The translations under genes and the position numbers were made by a program. 64,000 bases of DNA from Paracyclopina nana (taxonomy: Eukaryota > Arthropoda > Copepoda > Cyclopoida > Cyclopettidae): positions 7,998,001-8,062,000 of the forward strand of contig JAGUCH010000001.1 of assembly GCA_019096065.1 (NCBI GenBank), written 5' to 3'. The notes under the pieces are model-generated. The model was not told the origin of the DNA, made no database searches, and saw only the letters and a program-made list of their open reading frames with translations. Numbering within the stretch: the first letter of the stretch is position 1; the number at the start of each line of letters is the position of its first letter. Shown here piece after piece: positions 12,501 through 26,493 of the stretch.

Positions 12501-12682
12501 TCGGTGGTGTTCTAACTGTTTCGATGTTGTGTACTAATTTTCTTTTGTTTCACAGCCTCTACAACATTCATATAAGATGTCCTTCAATCAATGTTGGCAC
12601 TTGAAAGGCACAATCTTCATTATTTGATTGCATTAAATAGGAGGAAATAATATCTGACTAGAGCTAGGGTAAAAATACCCTC
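9579..12682. other. intergenic region downstream of the semaphorin gene
   Basis: No supported gene. A 7-bp-stem hairpin near 9887-9905 (GGATTCG and CGAATCC around CGGAT) is the only structure noted. The part next to 12,683 probably includes the semaphorin 3' UTR. Confidence 0.4.
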
Positions 12683-15600
12683 TTAGAGATACACTTTTTT
12701 GCACAGCGTGCCATTTCTGGGCAAAGTTCCATTCTGAATCACAGTCGCTGTTGTCGCAGTTGATGATCCCGACGAACTGCTCGTTGAACAATTGATGTTG
12801 TTCTTCTCAATGATTTCAGTTTTGGTGGGCAGGTTCACCAACAAGTTATTCTTGCTGTGATCAATGCTCGCCAAATTGTTGCATGGAGTCTGTGTATAGC
12901 CAGATTCGTTCCTCAAAGAAGTTGTACTTTCGTTTTGCCTGGGAAAAAAGAGAAAACGATGAATATACTCAATTGAGGAGATGATAATTCAAACTTACTT
13001 GTTAAGATGCTGTTCAAGATAGTGGTGGCCACAAGATTTGTAGTCGTCTCTCGCACACTTTCTGGAAGTCATAAAGCCGGCCAAAAAGCCAATCATAAGA
13101 GCAATGATGGCTGTGACCAGAGAGGCAGCGATCAAAGAGGAGCTTGAATAGCTGTCATCGGAAATTGATCTCGACTCCAACAAAGGATAATCATCAATTT
13201 CGTTCTCTGCGATCTCGACAACAAAGTCGACTTGTTGAGGCACAGATGATGCCTCAAAAGCAACCACGTTTTCCTCGATATTCGGCTCGGCTTGTTCCAC
13301 AACGCTCACCCTTTTGCCATTGCATCCGTAGTGTTTGCCTCGGGAAATGTCTTGCAGAAGCTCCGAGGCGTCATAGTTGGAGAAAAGAGTCTTGTCCACG
13401 CAAGCTCTGGAGACCACATTCCAGGCACAGTGCGGATCCTTGAGCTGAACGCAAGCGTCGCACGTCTGGAGCCGCGGATCCGAGCATCTGTGCAGGGGCA
13501 AGGACTTGACCTCGTGGTCCGACACAACGATCAACCTGTCCTGAACAACCTCCAAGTTGTTCACGGGGACATGGTAAGAGAACACCTGGATCTCCTCGGC
13601 GATGACTGGCTTCACATGCTTGGTGGAAATGATCTTGAGGACCTTGCCCCTGGTGGTGCCAACAAACATGACGTCGTAATGGTCGTTGTCGTCGCCTGGA
13701 GTTTTCACTCCAGCATCAACAGCGATGGCTGTCAGCCTCTCATCGAGGCTGGTCTTGACGAACAGTGGTTGATTTCCGTAGCTCTCAATGGCCGTGTCCA
13801 TGAGCGAGTGGCTCTTGATAAAGTTGAGATTTCTCTCTGGCAATTCCTGCGAGTTTTCCGAGCATGATCCCGGCCTTGGCTGAGGCAGATCCAAGTCCCT
13901 GACTGGGAGCCAATTGTAGTCTGACGACTTTTGCCCTTTGAAGTCTCCCTCGTCAAAAGCTTTTCTGATGTCTGATAATCTGTAGGAGCAAATTGCGCTG
14001 CCAGCAATCGCATTGACAGGCGTGCTGAAAGTGGCATAGATGAGTTTGTCTCTGCCATCTGGAGTGGGCACGAAAGTCGTGCTTGTGCCCTGGATTTCGT
14101 TGAAGTAAAAAGGAAAGTCCCCAGGGACGGAGCAATTGAGTCGTGCTTTCAAGAATGTAGTCCATCTTTGAGCGAACTTGGATTTGCCACCGCGGTCATT
14201 TTTGCACACTCGCGCCACGCGGCTGTAGATGGCCTGAAAGCAGAGGAGGAATTTTCATTGTACTTCGAGTGCAACATGTCAATTCGAATGAAAGTGATTT
14301 AGGCCAAGAAAGAAGCCGTGTTTATCGTTGCCGCTCACCTTGCCACAATTGATGTATTCAACGGCTGCCTCCCTGAAGAAAAAATACACATAATCCTCGT
14401 CCTCGGTGGAGCTGACAAAATCAGGAGCTGCAAAAGTCAGAGAAATTGAGTAAATATTTAGCTCTTCAAGGCTCTCCAAACACATTTCAGAGATCTGTAA
14501 TCAGGCCTGTTTTGGCATCAACTCAGGTAAACAGAGAGGCCGGGCTGCGTTTACTCAAAAGCACTCACCGTTTAGTTGCTTAAGGTCAAATTGATCTGTC
14601 CTCAAAGGGTTGCGATAGATTAACGCGTCTGTTCCGGAGAAATCCGATACGGTTCCCGAGTAGAGTTCTCCACCTGGAAGAGAAAAAAAAATGTCACGAC
14701 AGCTACTCACTTTTTCGCAATTACGCCTCGGCAGCGTGCAAATCATGATTAAGAAAAAGATGTGAAAGCTACTCATGCGAGGAGATTTCAGACAATATTG
14801 TCAAAAGTGAAGAGGGCAATATTTTGGAATTTTCGCTTATCTCCATGGGAGAAAGTACAAGCATTGCAACAATGGCAAATGTCAAGAGGGGTCAAATGTC
14901 TGTGCTGTCAATCTCTAGGAAATTAGAAAATCCATCATGCGCGCTAATAAAAGTGTATTTGTTTGACAAATGCAGCCAAAATTCTTTTCATCATGATTAA
15001 TAGCTTGGCAAGTGCAGAAGGAGGAGTTTTGGCAGGTGCTTCTTCAGCCCAGAGAAGATGAGCAGCAATAAAAAAAAATGAAATTACTCGAAGGAGGGGA
15101 TATGCATTTGCCAGCCATCAAGATATGCGCTACATATGTACTAATTCAAGGCTATGAAAACATGTTCTATGTGGTGTTTGCCCCTGATAATTTTCATTTT
15201 TTTCAAAGATGCATTCAACAAGGTACAGATGCGAACATTTTGTTGTCGAGATGATAGTAAACAAGCTAGAAAAATCATCACAACTTCTGTGCTGTAGTTG
15301 ATGAGGCAGCAGCAGCATTTATGTTTATGTTCCAAAATAGCTTTGCATTTGCTCTAAATATTCCGGTGGGTGTCAATTTCATTTAGTTACACCCTAGTGA
15401 ACGCATTGCTAACGCCCTGTGCTAGCCAAAAATCTTGGCAGAAAAAAGTCAACAACAACAACAACTTGTTGACTATTAGTCTCGTAAAGAGTTGTTATGA
15501 TGAGATTTCTGCCTGGAGGATTGGTGAGCACACCCAAAAACCCCACCTGAAATGGTCAATGCTGCAGTGCTGCAAAAACGATTTTATCTTGATTCATTGC

Positions 15601-18600
15601 TGCCACGCTAAGTAGCTTAAGAATGTCTTTTATTCATTGTTGATGTGATCCAATGATCAAACATTCCAGGTGCTAGAAAAGGAATTCCACTTTCGACGGG
15701 GATTTCAGAATTCATTAACTCCTTTTGTCATGCCAAGCAGAAACTTTTAAACAACAAAAACCACAGAACCAATTTGAGATTTGGTTTACAGATAAGTCTC
15801 ACCCCCCCCCAAAAAATACTGCCTTAAAGTTGTATATAGAGAGTCGGAAATTTATATGGGGGGCCACAAAGCTGCTCTCCTTTCAAAAGTCAACAGAAAT
15901 TGTTGCTATAGCTCCTCTGAAAATAAGAGGGGGCCAGCAATTTCGAACATTTGTCACATGATGCAACTCTTGGACCACTGAAGATGATTGTGTCAAAAAA
16001 CATGGAAGATGATTTTTCACACCCTTCCAGTTTTTTTGCTGCGACCCATTAAAAACGGATTCTCACCTGAGAAAATTGCTGTTGAATTGTGCAGAGGGTC
16101 AAGTGGGCAAATGCCGATGCCTGAAAATTCGTGCTTCAGCTGTAAAACTCCACCATCAATCAATTGCGGCTTTGTCGTCGTTGTCATCTTTGTTGAGGAA
16201 TTCGATGTGGAATTATTGCTCTCAATTTCCACGAGAGTTGAATAGGTTCGGCAGCGTGGCTTAAAACTGTTTGTCCCGCAAACGAGCAAACTGTTTCCAT
16301 CTGTTTTCGCCAAAACTCGAATATAATTCTGGCATTGATCCTGGAGAGCAAAAAGTAACAGACATTCAAATATGGAAGCCAAGTGGCGTTCATCTTGATT
16401 TCAGCGACTCTTTTATGCATTAGGTGCTTTTTTGCGGACTCATTTATCAATGGTGGTGTAGCATGTCAAAAAGGCTTCGAATGTATATACTTCGACACCG
16501 CAGAGTTATCTTAATGGCCATTTTTTGCAGGACAGGCATCCACGCAGTAGTCGTCGTCTTTTTAGTATGCAGACAGTAGTGTGTGTGAAGCTTTCAAGAG
16601 ATTAAAAAAAAACTTTCTCTAAAAGGCTTAAAAATACGATGCGTCTTCGTAAGCATAAATTGAAATTGGCATGGTCAAAGTGGACGGCTTGATTAATGGT
16701 GGACTTACCTCGGATTTTCCCTTGACAATGCACAGCTCACGGTCTCTGTCCAAGGAATCCCAAGTTATCCTCTGAAACAAAAAAGCAGTCGTTACACAAC
16801 TTTTGAAATGCTAATCTTATCATGATTAAGGCGTGGTGGTGGCGAAGGAGGAGAACCTGTTTTTCCTCAACTCAAAATAATAATAATAGCAAAGAAGGCG
16901 AGCGATGGTGATAATAATGAGGTGCAAAGCAAACACTCACCTGGTCATAGTTTTCTGTCAAATCAGCCAGGCTTAAATTGTAGACAACATTTCTGGCACC
17001 AATCAGCAGGGAATTTCCATCCGCTTGCAACAATTTGAAGTGATCTTTGTGCGTCTGATTGCCCAGGAAGCTTTGAACCTTGTCTGAAAAGAAAGAAAAA
17101 AAGTGTCAAAATTGATGAGGGAAAGTTGGAAGGGGAAAAAGCCAGTTTAAAAGGCTTGATTCAACGATCGACCGATTGAGGCGGGTAACAGTGGTGTTTT
17201 GAATTTCGTAAACAACGTTTGGAGAATGCTCTTGATAGTTTATGATATTTTTCCCGTTGAGTGTTTACTGCCCTTCTCAGCTCTCAATCCTCTCAGCAGC
17301 AGCCAAATGTCAGCTTTCAAATGCCAAACCCATAAAACTGGACTACGCTCATTAATTTGCGCATAAACTGCAATCTAGTTCACTTTACCACTTTTTTACT
17401 ATGCGAGGTGAAACTTGGTGGTGGGAAGTACGGTGGGTTAGGTCCCACTGCGATGATGATGAGAAATGACACCTTTTTCTAGACACCTCGACTTCCTCTC
17501 ACAAATTCAAGTGGTTATCGTGAAATCCATCTAGTAGCATGTACTACCAAAGAGTGTACAGTGCGTGATTTATTCAAGTACAGGTACAGTATCCAGAGCT
17601 TTTACAGAGCCATAAATATGGAAGGAATTGTCGTCGTCTTGTTGAAGTGCTACCAAATGACGTTTGTCCATACATGGAGGGGCTTTTTGTGGATGTCATT
17701 TTGGGCTCGCATCATCTGAGCCCTTTTTTAGAAATATTGTGTATATATTAGCCCCATTAAGATTATGATCACTACCTAACGTTTTTTGTGGGAGGCAGCT
17801 ATTTGAATGCTGCTACAGAAAAAGTAGCCATAACAGTTTCAGTAAAAAAATCATGATTGAAAATTGAGAGACATGAGCCGAGCCCAGAAGGGGTCAGTGA
17901 GAAACGTGCTTGTCTGACTTTTACAGAGCTATTGAGAATCGTCTATAGCGAATTTTAATGGCTGCTACTGCTTCACGAAACTCATAATTCAATGAACAAT
18001 GAACTTGTAAAAGTGCATTGCATGCTGAAAAATGTTACACTGACCAGATAGCTCGAATTACTACTATTGAAAGTCCAGCACCGTCTACCAATTCAGTTGA
18101 TGATGGCTGTAATTTTTTCGCATTTGCTATTTTTCCCGTACACCAGCAATTGTTGGCGTGCTGCCATGGCTTAGAAAATCAGAGTAATTTTTTTCTCTCT
18201 CGAAGCAAGGGTGTCGAGCCTGACATTGCACCTAAAAATATGCTACATAAGAACACAAGAGCTTTGCGTGCATGACGAATTACGTAGCTTTTACCACTTT
18301 GACTCAGCCAGCTGGTTTTCCCGTACATACCAATCTATTTATAAAATACCACTATAAAACGGTACGAGTTGATTTAGGCTTGTGATTGACACCCATCGTA
18401 TTACGTGGCATGTGCTATTTTTACAGCACACTTCCTCTGTCTGTTATTTGTTCCCCTATGCAGAATTTCGATTCATTGAGGCTAAAGGGTTTCTCCACAA
18501 GCTTTAAAAACCACAGGAAACACGAGAAAATTACTAGTCATCTCTGTGGTGCTTTGTGGTAAAATGCATTGAGAGTGATAATCAAACGTAGCTACAAAAG

Positions 18601-21600
18601 CACTCTTGCATGAATAAGATCTGATGTACAATGGCTTTTTTTATAACAAATAAACCTATTTTACGGCTTGACTGGTGCATTTTGCAGCTGGCTTGTCGCA
18701 GCTTCATTTTCAAAATTCATGTTCGCACTTTAAATTGGCTATCCAAACTTGTTTTTAACTTTTGGATTTCTCGCCAAATTATATCTGAAGGAGTGATGCA
18801 TTTATTTAACAACACCCGATATAGATGGTGCGCACTCGCATGCGAGCAGAATCTTAATGCTTCTAGGGAATCGCTCAAGATTAAAAAGACTGTGAAATTG
18901 ATGCCTATTTTAGCAAAGAAGTCATTTAAAGTAGTGGTGCATGCGCACAAAAAAGAGTTTGTAAAAGAGCCAAATAAGGCCCCCCGAGGAAATTAGTTCG
19001 GTGAAGGGAAACTTACTTATGAGACGCAGGCAATATACATTAGCTTCTCCAGCAATAAAACGGCATTGTACAGCATTTTCCGGGCAAATTCGACACACGG
19101 TGCAGCATGGAAAAAAACCTGGCTCAATTGTCAAAATTGTAGATTCATTGCATGCATATGAGCTGCAACTACCATCATATAGCAGTAGGCACTCACTATG
19201 GAAGCAATGGAACTTATCTTGATCTCATTGTGAATTTGCGTGTAGGAACACAATGGGACAACTTCACAACTTGGAGGAATTATTATTACGTAGAACACAA
19301 TTTGCCAAGCCATTTTGCCAACAGCTACACAAAACAACCATGTGAATGACACGTGCGGGAAATAGCAATTGAGCATCGCAGTGAGACTGTGCATTTTGCT
19401 AAACCCCCACTAAAGAGTACTGCACGCAGAATTCTCAAAAAACCCGAAGGTATGGGCAATTACCATACAGCATTTTTTCAGGCTAATAATCGCACTGTGC
19501 ACATCGCTAGTGGCGATATGGAGCATATGGCAATTGCTATTTCAGTCCAATTTTAAAGCATTAGGATCTTTTTTCCATGGGAAAGCGCGAGGGCGGAAAG
19601 AATTCACGGCACCAAACAACAAACATGGAATTTTGGTATTCATAGTTTGTTCAAGCCGCAGGAGGTGGTCTGAACAAAACGAAAATTCTTGTGCTCATTT
19701 TGACACCAGGTTTCAGATTTTCAGTCAGTCAGTATGCGGATTTACGGGCAGATGTTTTTGCTTTGCTGTAGCAAAATCCCAGATTTGATGCATTTCGCAT
19801 CACAGCTCAATGTCCAAATAAATAGTTCTTCTCTCTCTCGCCCAGGTCTTACTATTGACTTCCTTTTCCAACTCCTTTTATGGGAAAACTTCCATATTTG
19901 ATTGGATTCATCCGGGTCGTGAAATAGATATTTCCAGAACGGTTATTGCCATCAACCCTACTTATCTGCAGCCAAACATGGAGTTGTTTTCCTACTCAAA
20001 ATGCTCATAGTAGATAAAATGACTACAGCAAGGAGTGCTGATTTTGGCAATGTGCACAGAGTTAATTTGCTGTGAAAAGAGAGAGCTTTAGCTGAGAAAA
20101 CAACTCTTTCCACAACTCAATTTCTTAGCTGCTCACAAAAACTGAGAGCAATCTCAGTTTTTGCTCAGATTTTCACCGTACAGCCTCATTGATCACCTAG
20201 GAAAACTGAGCTGTGCATACAAACTGACAACATTGTCCAGCTGATACTCTCAGCGTGACTCAGTTTTTAAGCTTCAGTTCTTAAAAACAGCAGTGGTGGT
20301 TTTGCCAGTAAAAACTGGCGCGAGAGCGCTCACTCCTCGCGGTATTTGACAAACAAAAGGTTTTTGCTGTCGTGTCAGACCAATCAAGAGAAGTAATACT
20401 CAGCAGCAGCAGCAGTGCTCTCCAGCTGTTGCAATGAGTTTCTTATTTATTTCACTAGAACTAATGCAATCTGAAAAGGTTTCTTCTAGACCCGAGGCTA
20501 TGAAAAAAGTGTCTACTACTATCACAACAGATCTTAAAATGGGCATTCAATTTCCTTTTTGCTGCAGCTACCTAGATATCTTTTTTCCTCTCAGGCAATC
20601 AGTCTCAGTCTTGTTGAAGCTTTATTACGCTCTGATGTGTGATTACTGGGCTCAATTTTTCTGAGGCCGGTCAAGTCGCCAGCTGTAATTTCAGACATTC
20701 CGCAAGATGAGCTCAAATTATGCTCATCCTATGGCATCAGCTATCTAAGAGCAGGCGATAAAAATGAGCGCAGTAATTTGAGGGCGGGGAATGTTGATCA
20801 TCCAATTTCCCCAGTCAACGATGAGCACTCTGATTTGGAAAAAGAGTTCATCAAATGAGACAACAAAGGAATTTTTCGTTCCGGGAGTCCATTGTCCATT
20901 TGGTCCGATCAGTCAACGCTGCACAACCAAACGCGACCAGAATCGAGCACTGCTCAAGACGCGCGGACAATTTTGAAATCCATCAACACAAATGTCAGAC
21001 ATTCTTGGTTCGGTTGGACTCAAATGAGCCCTTTTCTGGTCAACGCAGATCTTAACTAGCTGCCGTTGTAGCAGTCGACGAGTTGGCTGCGTATACTGCC
21101 GAAAAATTGGAGAAATCTGCAATAATCCTAATCTAGATTGGAACAATGGCAGATAGCAGCAGCCAGACCTTGCCAAAATGGCTGATCATCAGTCAAGGTA
21201 GAATTAATGAATCTGTCATTATCCCTTCATCGCCAAGTACGAGCTGGCCAATTTTTGAAGCCAAATTCTGCACGCTTCAATTCGAAGTAAATTATTCACC
21301 ACAAGATCTCGGGTAGCCTTCAAAAAGATAAGTAGAATGGGGTTTCTTTGTGCCGTCCTCAAATAGGCTTGAATAGGGGGGCCATAAAGTGAATTTATAA
21401 CCCGTTTTTGCCAAAAGTTACACTCACTAATGGGAGAGAAGAGGAGCTGGCTCTCCTAATGGTTATTTACACTAAATCATACAACCAGGAGATGTTGAAG
21501 TCTACGTTTTTTCAGCTTCTTCCAGTGACACAGCAGCAGTCAAGCAAACGTCAAAACTGGCTGGCCTTTTTTACTGCTCTTAATTACAGCTCTTTGAGAA

Positions 21601-24600
21601 AAGATGAAACTGGCAGTGTCATGACAGGCAAACATTATTATATATTATTAGAAAGATATCATGGATTGGCCTGGCCGCCACGCACAGTGGGACCAATCAA
21701 CCCGCAAAACCGAGGATTGTCTCAGTGTGAAAGGCTGGCATTCTTCTCAGTTATAATCCCTCAGTTTTTCCCCAACGTGCAGATCTCCCCACTGCTGCTG
21801 TCATCATCTCGCGGGTGGTCAATAGCATCACATTTTTGAGAAAATTTGCCAGCCTCGGGGTCAATGGAGCTGTGCTTCAAGTTTACATCAGTGGTGGTGA
21901 AATGCATGCATTTTGTGGCTAGAAATGCTGTTTTGATGAACGATCTCCTTCAAATGATTTGAGCGGAAAGCGCAAGAAAATATCCCTCGGGCTCCAACAA
22001 CGTTCAGAGAGCAAAATAACAACAAATGATGATAATGGCTCATTTGAAAACAGACTTGTGATTATTCGACGACGAAGACGATTTGCCATGGAATAGCTGC
22101 TAAAATTGCCCAGGGCTAAAACAAGCCAAAGAACAATCGCTTCTCTCATTCCAATTCGATGCGAGTTGACAAAGCGGACGCCAAATGGCCAATGTTCTCA
22201 ACTAAAAAGTGTGTTCTTCAAAGTGTCGTAAAAAGAAGTGCTGCACAAAATACTGCATCACTTTATGGCCCACCAAAATTCGTTTGTAATAAGTACAAGT
22301 GGATCAGAACAAGTATACACTCTAGGCATCTGCATTGGACCAGAACTAACTCGCCATAAATCATGGCTAAAGTGGTAGAGTTTAATCTACTAGAGAGTAA
22401 CCTGTTTTCGCTGCAAAAGAGTGGGACAGGAGAAATGGGTGAACCCAGACAAGTCATATACGCGTATCTAGCATATATTTTTAGTCGCTTGATGGGTATC
22501 TCTTTATCATGACGATAAGGTCAGATTTCTCCTCTATGCTGGGGACAATTTTGACATTTCCCTGGCGCCCAGACATTACTGCGAGCCGAAACTCAATATT
22601 TTTGCAGCCAAATCTCAGGTGAAAGAATTGCTAAGTGTCGTGGTTAACGAGCTGGCTGCTGCCACTCGGCTCAGTAACACAGTGGTCCGAGCTCAACGGC
22701 GCTGCAATAAAGAGACCATTTGCCTTCATCACTCTTTTTTAACAATCATCTTCTTCGCGCTAAGTGAGCATATGCAAACGTGGAGCCTCCAAGTCATGAA
22801 TAAAAATGACTTGTTTGCACTCACTACACATGCGACTCCATGTCCATTTACGACTTCCTTCCTCGCAGCTTTTTTCAAGGAAAAAAGGGAGGACTCTTCG
22901 CCCTCGCAAAAGTGGCTTGTTTGATGATCAATTTTGAAAAATCAGATCCAAATTAGAAGGTAGAGAAACGTGGTGGTGGATATACTATAATGACCACTGT
23001 TGAGCAGCAGCTCGTTGGCCCCGGTCAAAATCTGCCCTAAGGGCCGCTGAAAAATGGTCGGACGACTGCTCTTGACAAAATGGACGAAAAATCTGAAAAT
23101 CCTCTGCTGCAGCAGGGTGTCTCCGGTCTTATTTATGCCATTTCGAAAGTTGCTGATGAACTTTGGCTGGGGGAGCAAAAAAGGTGACCTTTTTGTCTTT
23201 AATGATTCACTATAAGGCATACATGGCGCAGAGTGAGTGTTGTTCCGAGAAACGACTCCAGGTAAAAAGAGCCAGAAGAGTCCCGTCGACGATGACTGCC
23301 AAGGGACTCCATTGACGAGACGCTCGGCTGGAGAGCTTCACCTGGGCCAAAGGACGCCAAATGCTGCTGGTTGCTGAAGCACGGGGTGACCCAAACGCTC
23401 ACCTCGACAGGCGAATTTGCATAAAACCAACAAAAGGATCGAATTCCTCCCCCAGCTTAGCAGCTAGGTGAGATCGCAGCCAATTAAGAAACGAGCTGGC
23501 TTTTGATATTTTTAGCACCTCACTCGCTAGGGGCCTTGATTTGAAGAATTTTGTCAAAGGGAGAGAGAAGAACTTTATGGCTCCCCAACCAAGCTCTTAA
23601 ATTCGGGGATTAGCAATGGATATCAAGATGCCAACTCACGAAATGCTTATTTCACGAGATGCTGCTTTGGAAAATGGTGCGGATCAAAAAGTTCACTCAC
23701 CCCTTTTTCCACTGCATTTTTATCTACTGCTCTGTCCCCATTAATTGAAGATGAGGAGGTATAAATGCACCCCACTTTTAGGCAAGCGCGTGCTAAATAC
23801 TTGCATCACGGATAAACCATAAATCAGCATTTTTAAAGGAGAAATTACCGACTCATTTCTGGTAGCCCCAAGCAGCAACATCACTTCTTGACAAAGAATT
23901 TTGATTGCATTTTGGAATTTTTCTTCTCCTTCAGCTGCTATTGACTTTCAAAGCTTTGTCAACATTTGCAGCCACAAAGTAAACTGCAAATACAGCTAAT
24001 AAACGTGAACAACAACAGCCACTCGAATGGTCAGCGAGCAAAAAAAAATCATCTTTCTCACACCATTTCTAGTCAAGTAGGAAAAAAGAATGGAGAAGAT
24101 AAATTGTGCTTTTTTCTCCACAAAACTGTCATTCCCTTTTTGGGACTTTTTTCCTCGGTCTAAAATAGTAGGACCTGCAGCAAGACGCCGAGCCCTGAGG
24201 ACATTTTTTTGCAAATTTCCATTCTTCTCCCAAAATTACGCTGCGTAGGAAAAACCCTCTGGAGATGCTGGCATAGTACATAATACATTTTTTCCCACCA
24301 AAAATAGCAAATATGAAATTGTGTTGGCAAATGTTAGCAAGTTGTCGGCGCCTTTATCCTAAGAGGAGTAATTAGCTCACATTTGAGAAAGCCTCAAGTA
24401 AGTAGCATCCATTTGGAGTTGAAAAGCGCCGACGATAAACACTTTTCAATCTTGTCTAATTCGAGGGGAATCGGGGACTGCTATAAGAAATGACACTTCA
24501 CTTTCACGACGACGGAAAGGCATTATTCTGGCCTTGGCCTGGTGATGCTAATGAGGCTTTGATTGGTCACGAAAAGGCTACTAGTTCAAGTTTAAGGATC

Positions 24601-26493
24601 GAGGGAAACCACCAATTTCCTGCCAGTACAGTGACCGAAATTCTCTATCCCATTAGGGCGTCCTCCAAGGAAAAACAAGAAGAAAAGAAGCTATTTGGTG
24701 CACAGTATGCTCTGAACTACCTTTGGAGATCAGAAATGGAAAATCTACTTCATTTTTAGGTTTTCACCTAAATGCAATGCCATGAGAGTTGATGAGGCAA
24801 AATTCGCTCTTTTGACAGCAGCTGCCATTTTTTGCTGGTAGGCTCTATCGTGATTCAAAGTGCAAATTTTACTTAGATAGTAACCCTCGCGTTATTTTTT
24901 TTCAGCACTTTTGTGCTAACTGCTGCTGTCCATCATCATCGAAGGAGTGCTGCTCTTCACCGTCGAAAACAGGTTGTTTGCGCGTTTCTCAAAAATGAGT
25001 CACCCTCCTCGTTAAAATGGTCACTACATAATTCATGCTAAATCCACAATAGCAGTGAGGAAGTGAACGAGATTTCTTCTACTTCCTTCGAGGGAGCGCT
25101 CAACCAAAATTAGCCGTAGCCATTCATCATGAAGCTGACAGTTTTGTTTCAGCTTCTAGAGATATTGAAAATGGCAATTTTGCAAATCACAAACTTCCTC
25201 TGGTGTAAATCCCTGATGATGATCGCCGTCAGTTGGTGGCTCGAAAATTACATGATTGTTTCATCCTGGCCCACAACTGCTGACATGACAGCAGCGTATT
25301 AACTGACCTTTCTTGGTGCTACAGCCACCGCAAAATCAAGAGTGAAAACGCATGACAAATGGTGGGAAGATGTGCTTTGCTCCACATGTGCGCTCGCAAC
25401 TGACATTGCTCTTTTTGGAAAAATCATGACTCCAGAAAAAAGTGGTAGAATGGCCCAATTAAATCCGAATTTCTTGGATCTGAACTATGACACCACTTTT
25501 CACCTGTCACATCTGGTCCGTCAAGAACACTTGTCATGTGTGATCATGGAACCAAAAGGTGTCATGACTTCTATTCATCTCTCAAAAAGACCAGATTTAT
25601 AATGGAGTGCGCTGCGTGATCAATTGCCGTTTCTCACGAGAAAACTCGGCTCGTATTACTCCTATTTTTTTAAGCTGCAGGCGGCCGGCTCGAGTCTAAA
25701 CGAATCTTGGAAAAAAAGAGTTTACGTCTTCTTTCTTGGCAGCGTACGAGCAAAAGAGTTAAAAGAAGTGAAATTGTCCGCCCTCCCAACGCAGCTTGCC
25801 ACGGAGCTGCTCAATCTGACCAAAAGGAGGGAGGTCAGCTTTTGTTAAAGGCTTTTGCCCCACTGTGCCAAGCCCGCTGCCGTATGATGAGCAAAAAATG
25901 CCATAAGCCGCTTTGCTTCTAAGCCGTTAAATGGAGTCTATTGAAACCATGTCCGTAAAAGCCCAAATCCCTCGCTTATTGGCAACTTTGCTCGCTATTA
26001 GCTATTTGGCAAATGCTTCGAGCATCGTAGGAAGTGAGAATGTTGTTTTGAGCGCTGTCCCACTGAAAACCGAGCTGAAAAGCTGAGGCAAACTCAAAAT
26101 CCGACACTTTGCGATTGTTGCTTTTCCCATCAGGCTAAATTGTTTGCTTTCCGTATCTCGTGAATCTCGTAAAATTGAGATGGATCTCAACTACGGACGG
26201 ATTCGCGTCGTCGTTCAGGGGTCAAGTTTCAGCTTTTTGGGGGGAGATAAAGGCTGACGGACGGATGTGCGCGCATTTGACCGGCTCACTTCCGTTGCTC
26301 TGTATGGAAGCATGACCTCCGAGGACCTTTGCATCCTCCGCGCAATATCTCGTAGTAGCTTACCCGTCTGCTGGCTCAAGTAGTTGACCCTCAACCGGGG
26401 CGGCAAATGCTGGTTCCAAAGGCCACTGGCGTCCACGCTCGCGACCAGGCACGTGGCCACGATTGTCAAAAGGCTGTTCATGTTGTATGGCAC
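12683..26493 (-). CDS. transmembrane semaphorin, Sema-1a type (8 exons)
   Basis: Axon-guidance cell-surface ligand/receptor. Exons in transcript order: 26493-26364, 17083-16941, 16771-16709, 16340-16067, 14673-14569, 14427-14339, 14233-12999, 12938-12683; all phases agree and give 764 aa. Residues 1-22 form a signal peptide. The Sema domain follows, with hallmarks [52 protein letters not shown] and EYINCGK. A PSI cysteine knot ([20 protein letters not shown]) comes next, then one membrane span (about [20 protein letters not shown]). The short cytoplasmic tail ends in KKVYL, a possible PDZ ligand. The tail is Ser/Thr/Asn-rich. Exon 7 is unusually long (1,235 bp), covering half of the Sema domain to the membrane span, and intron 1 is 9.3 kb. 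Class 1 semaphorins are invertebrate transmembrane proteins that normally bind plexin A. The first-exon assignment rests on phase match and a plausible W..P..R motif before the Sema domain. Confidence 0.93.
14674..16066. other. semaphorin intron 4
   Basis: A 1.4-kb intron between exons 4 and 5 with a near-perfect GTGAGA donor and a CAG acceptor (minus strand). No nested gene or repeat was recognised. Confidence 0.7.
17084..26363. other. semaphorin intron 1 (9.3 kb)
   Basis: A large intron separates the signal-peptide exon from the Sema domain. The donor on the minus strand is GTAAGC and the acceptor TTTTCAG. It contains many short frames but none that I can support as a gene. A cluster of CTCAGTTTTT motifs with a perfect short hairpin occurs near 20,137-20,280. 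Large first introns of guidance genes often carry regulatory elements (inference). Confidence 0.6.
20137..20162. repeat. short perfect hairpin in a CTCAGTTTTT-rich patch
   Basis: AAAAACTGAGA at 20137-20147 is the exact reverse complement of 20152-20162, with a GCAA loop. Related CTCAG/CTGAG and AGTTTTT words recur through about 20,090-20,290, so this may be the core of a decayed fold-back element. Confidence 0.45.

Noticed and set aside
13292-13867. 191-codon + strand open frame
   Set aside because: It is antisense to the long semaphorin exon, whose protein has clear Sema and PSI motifs; this frame has none.
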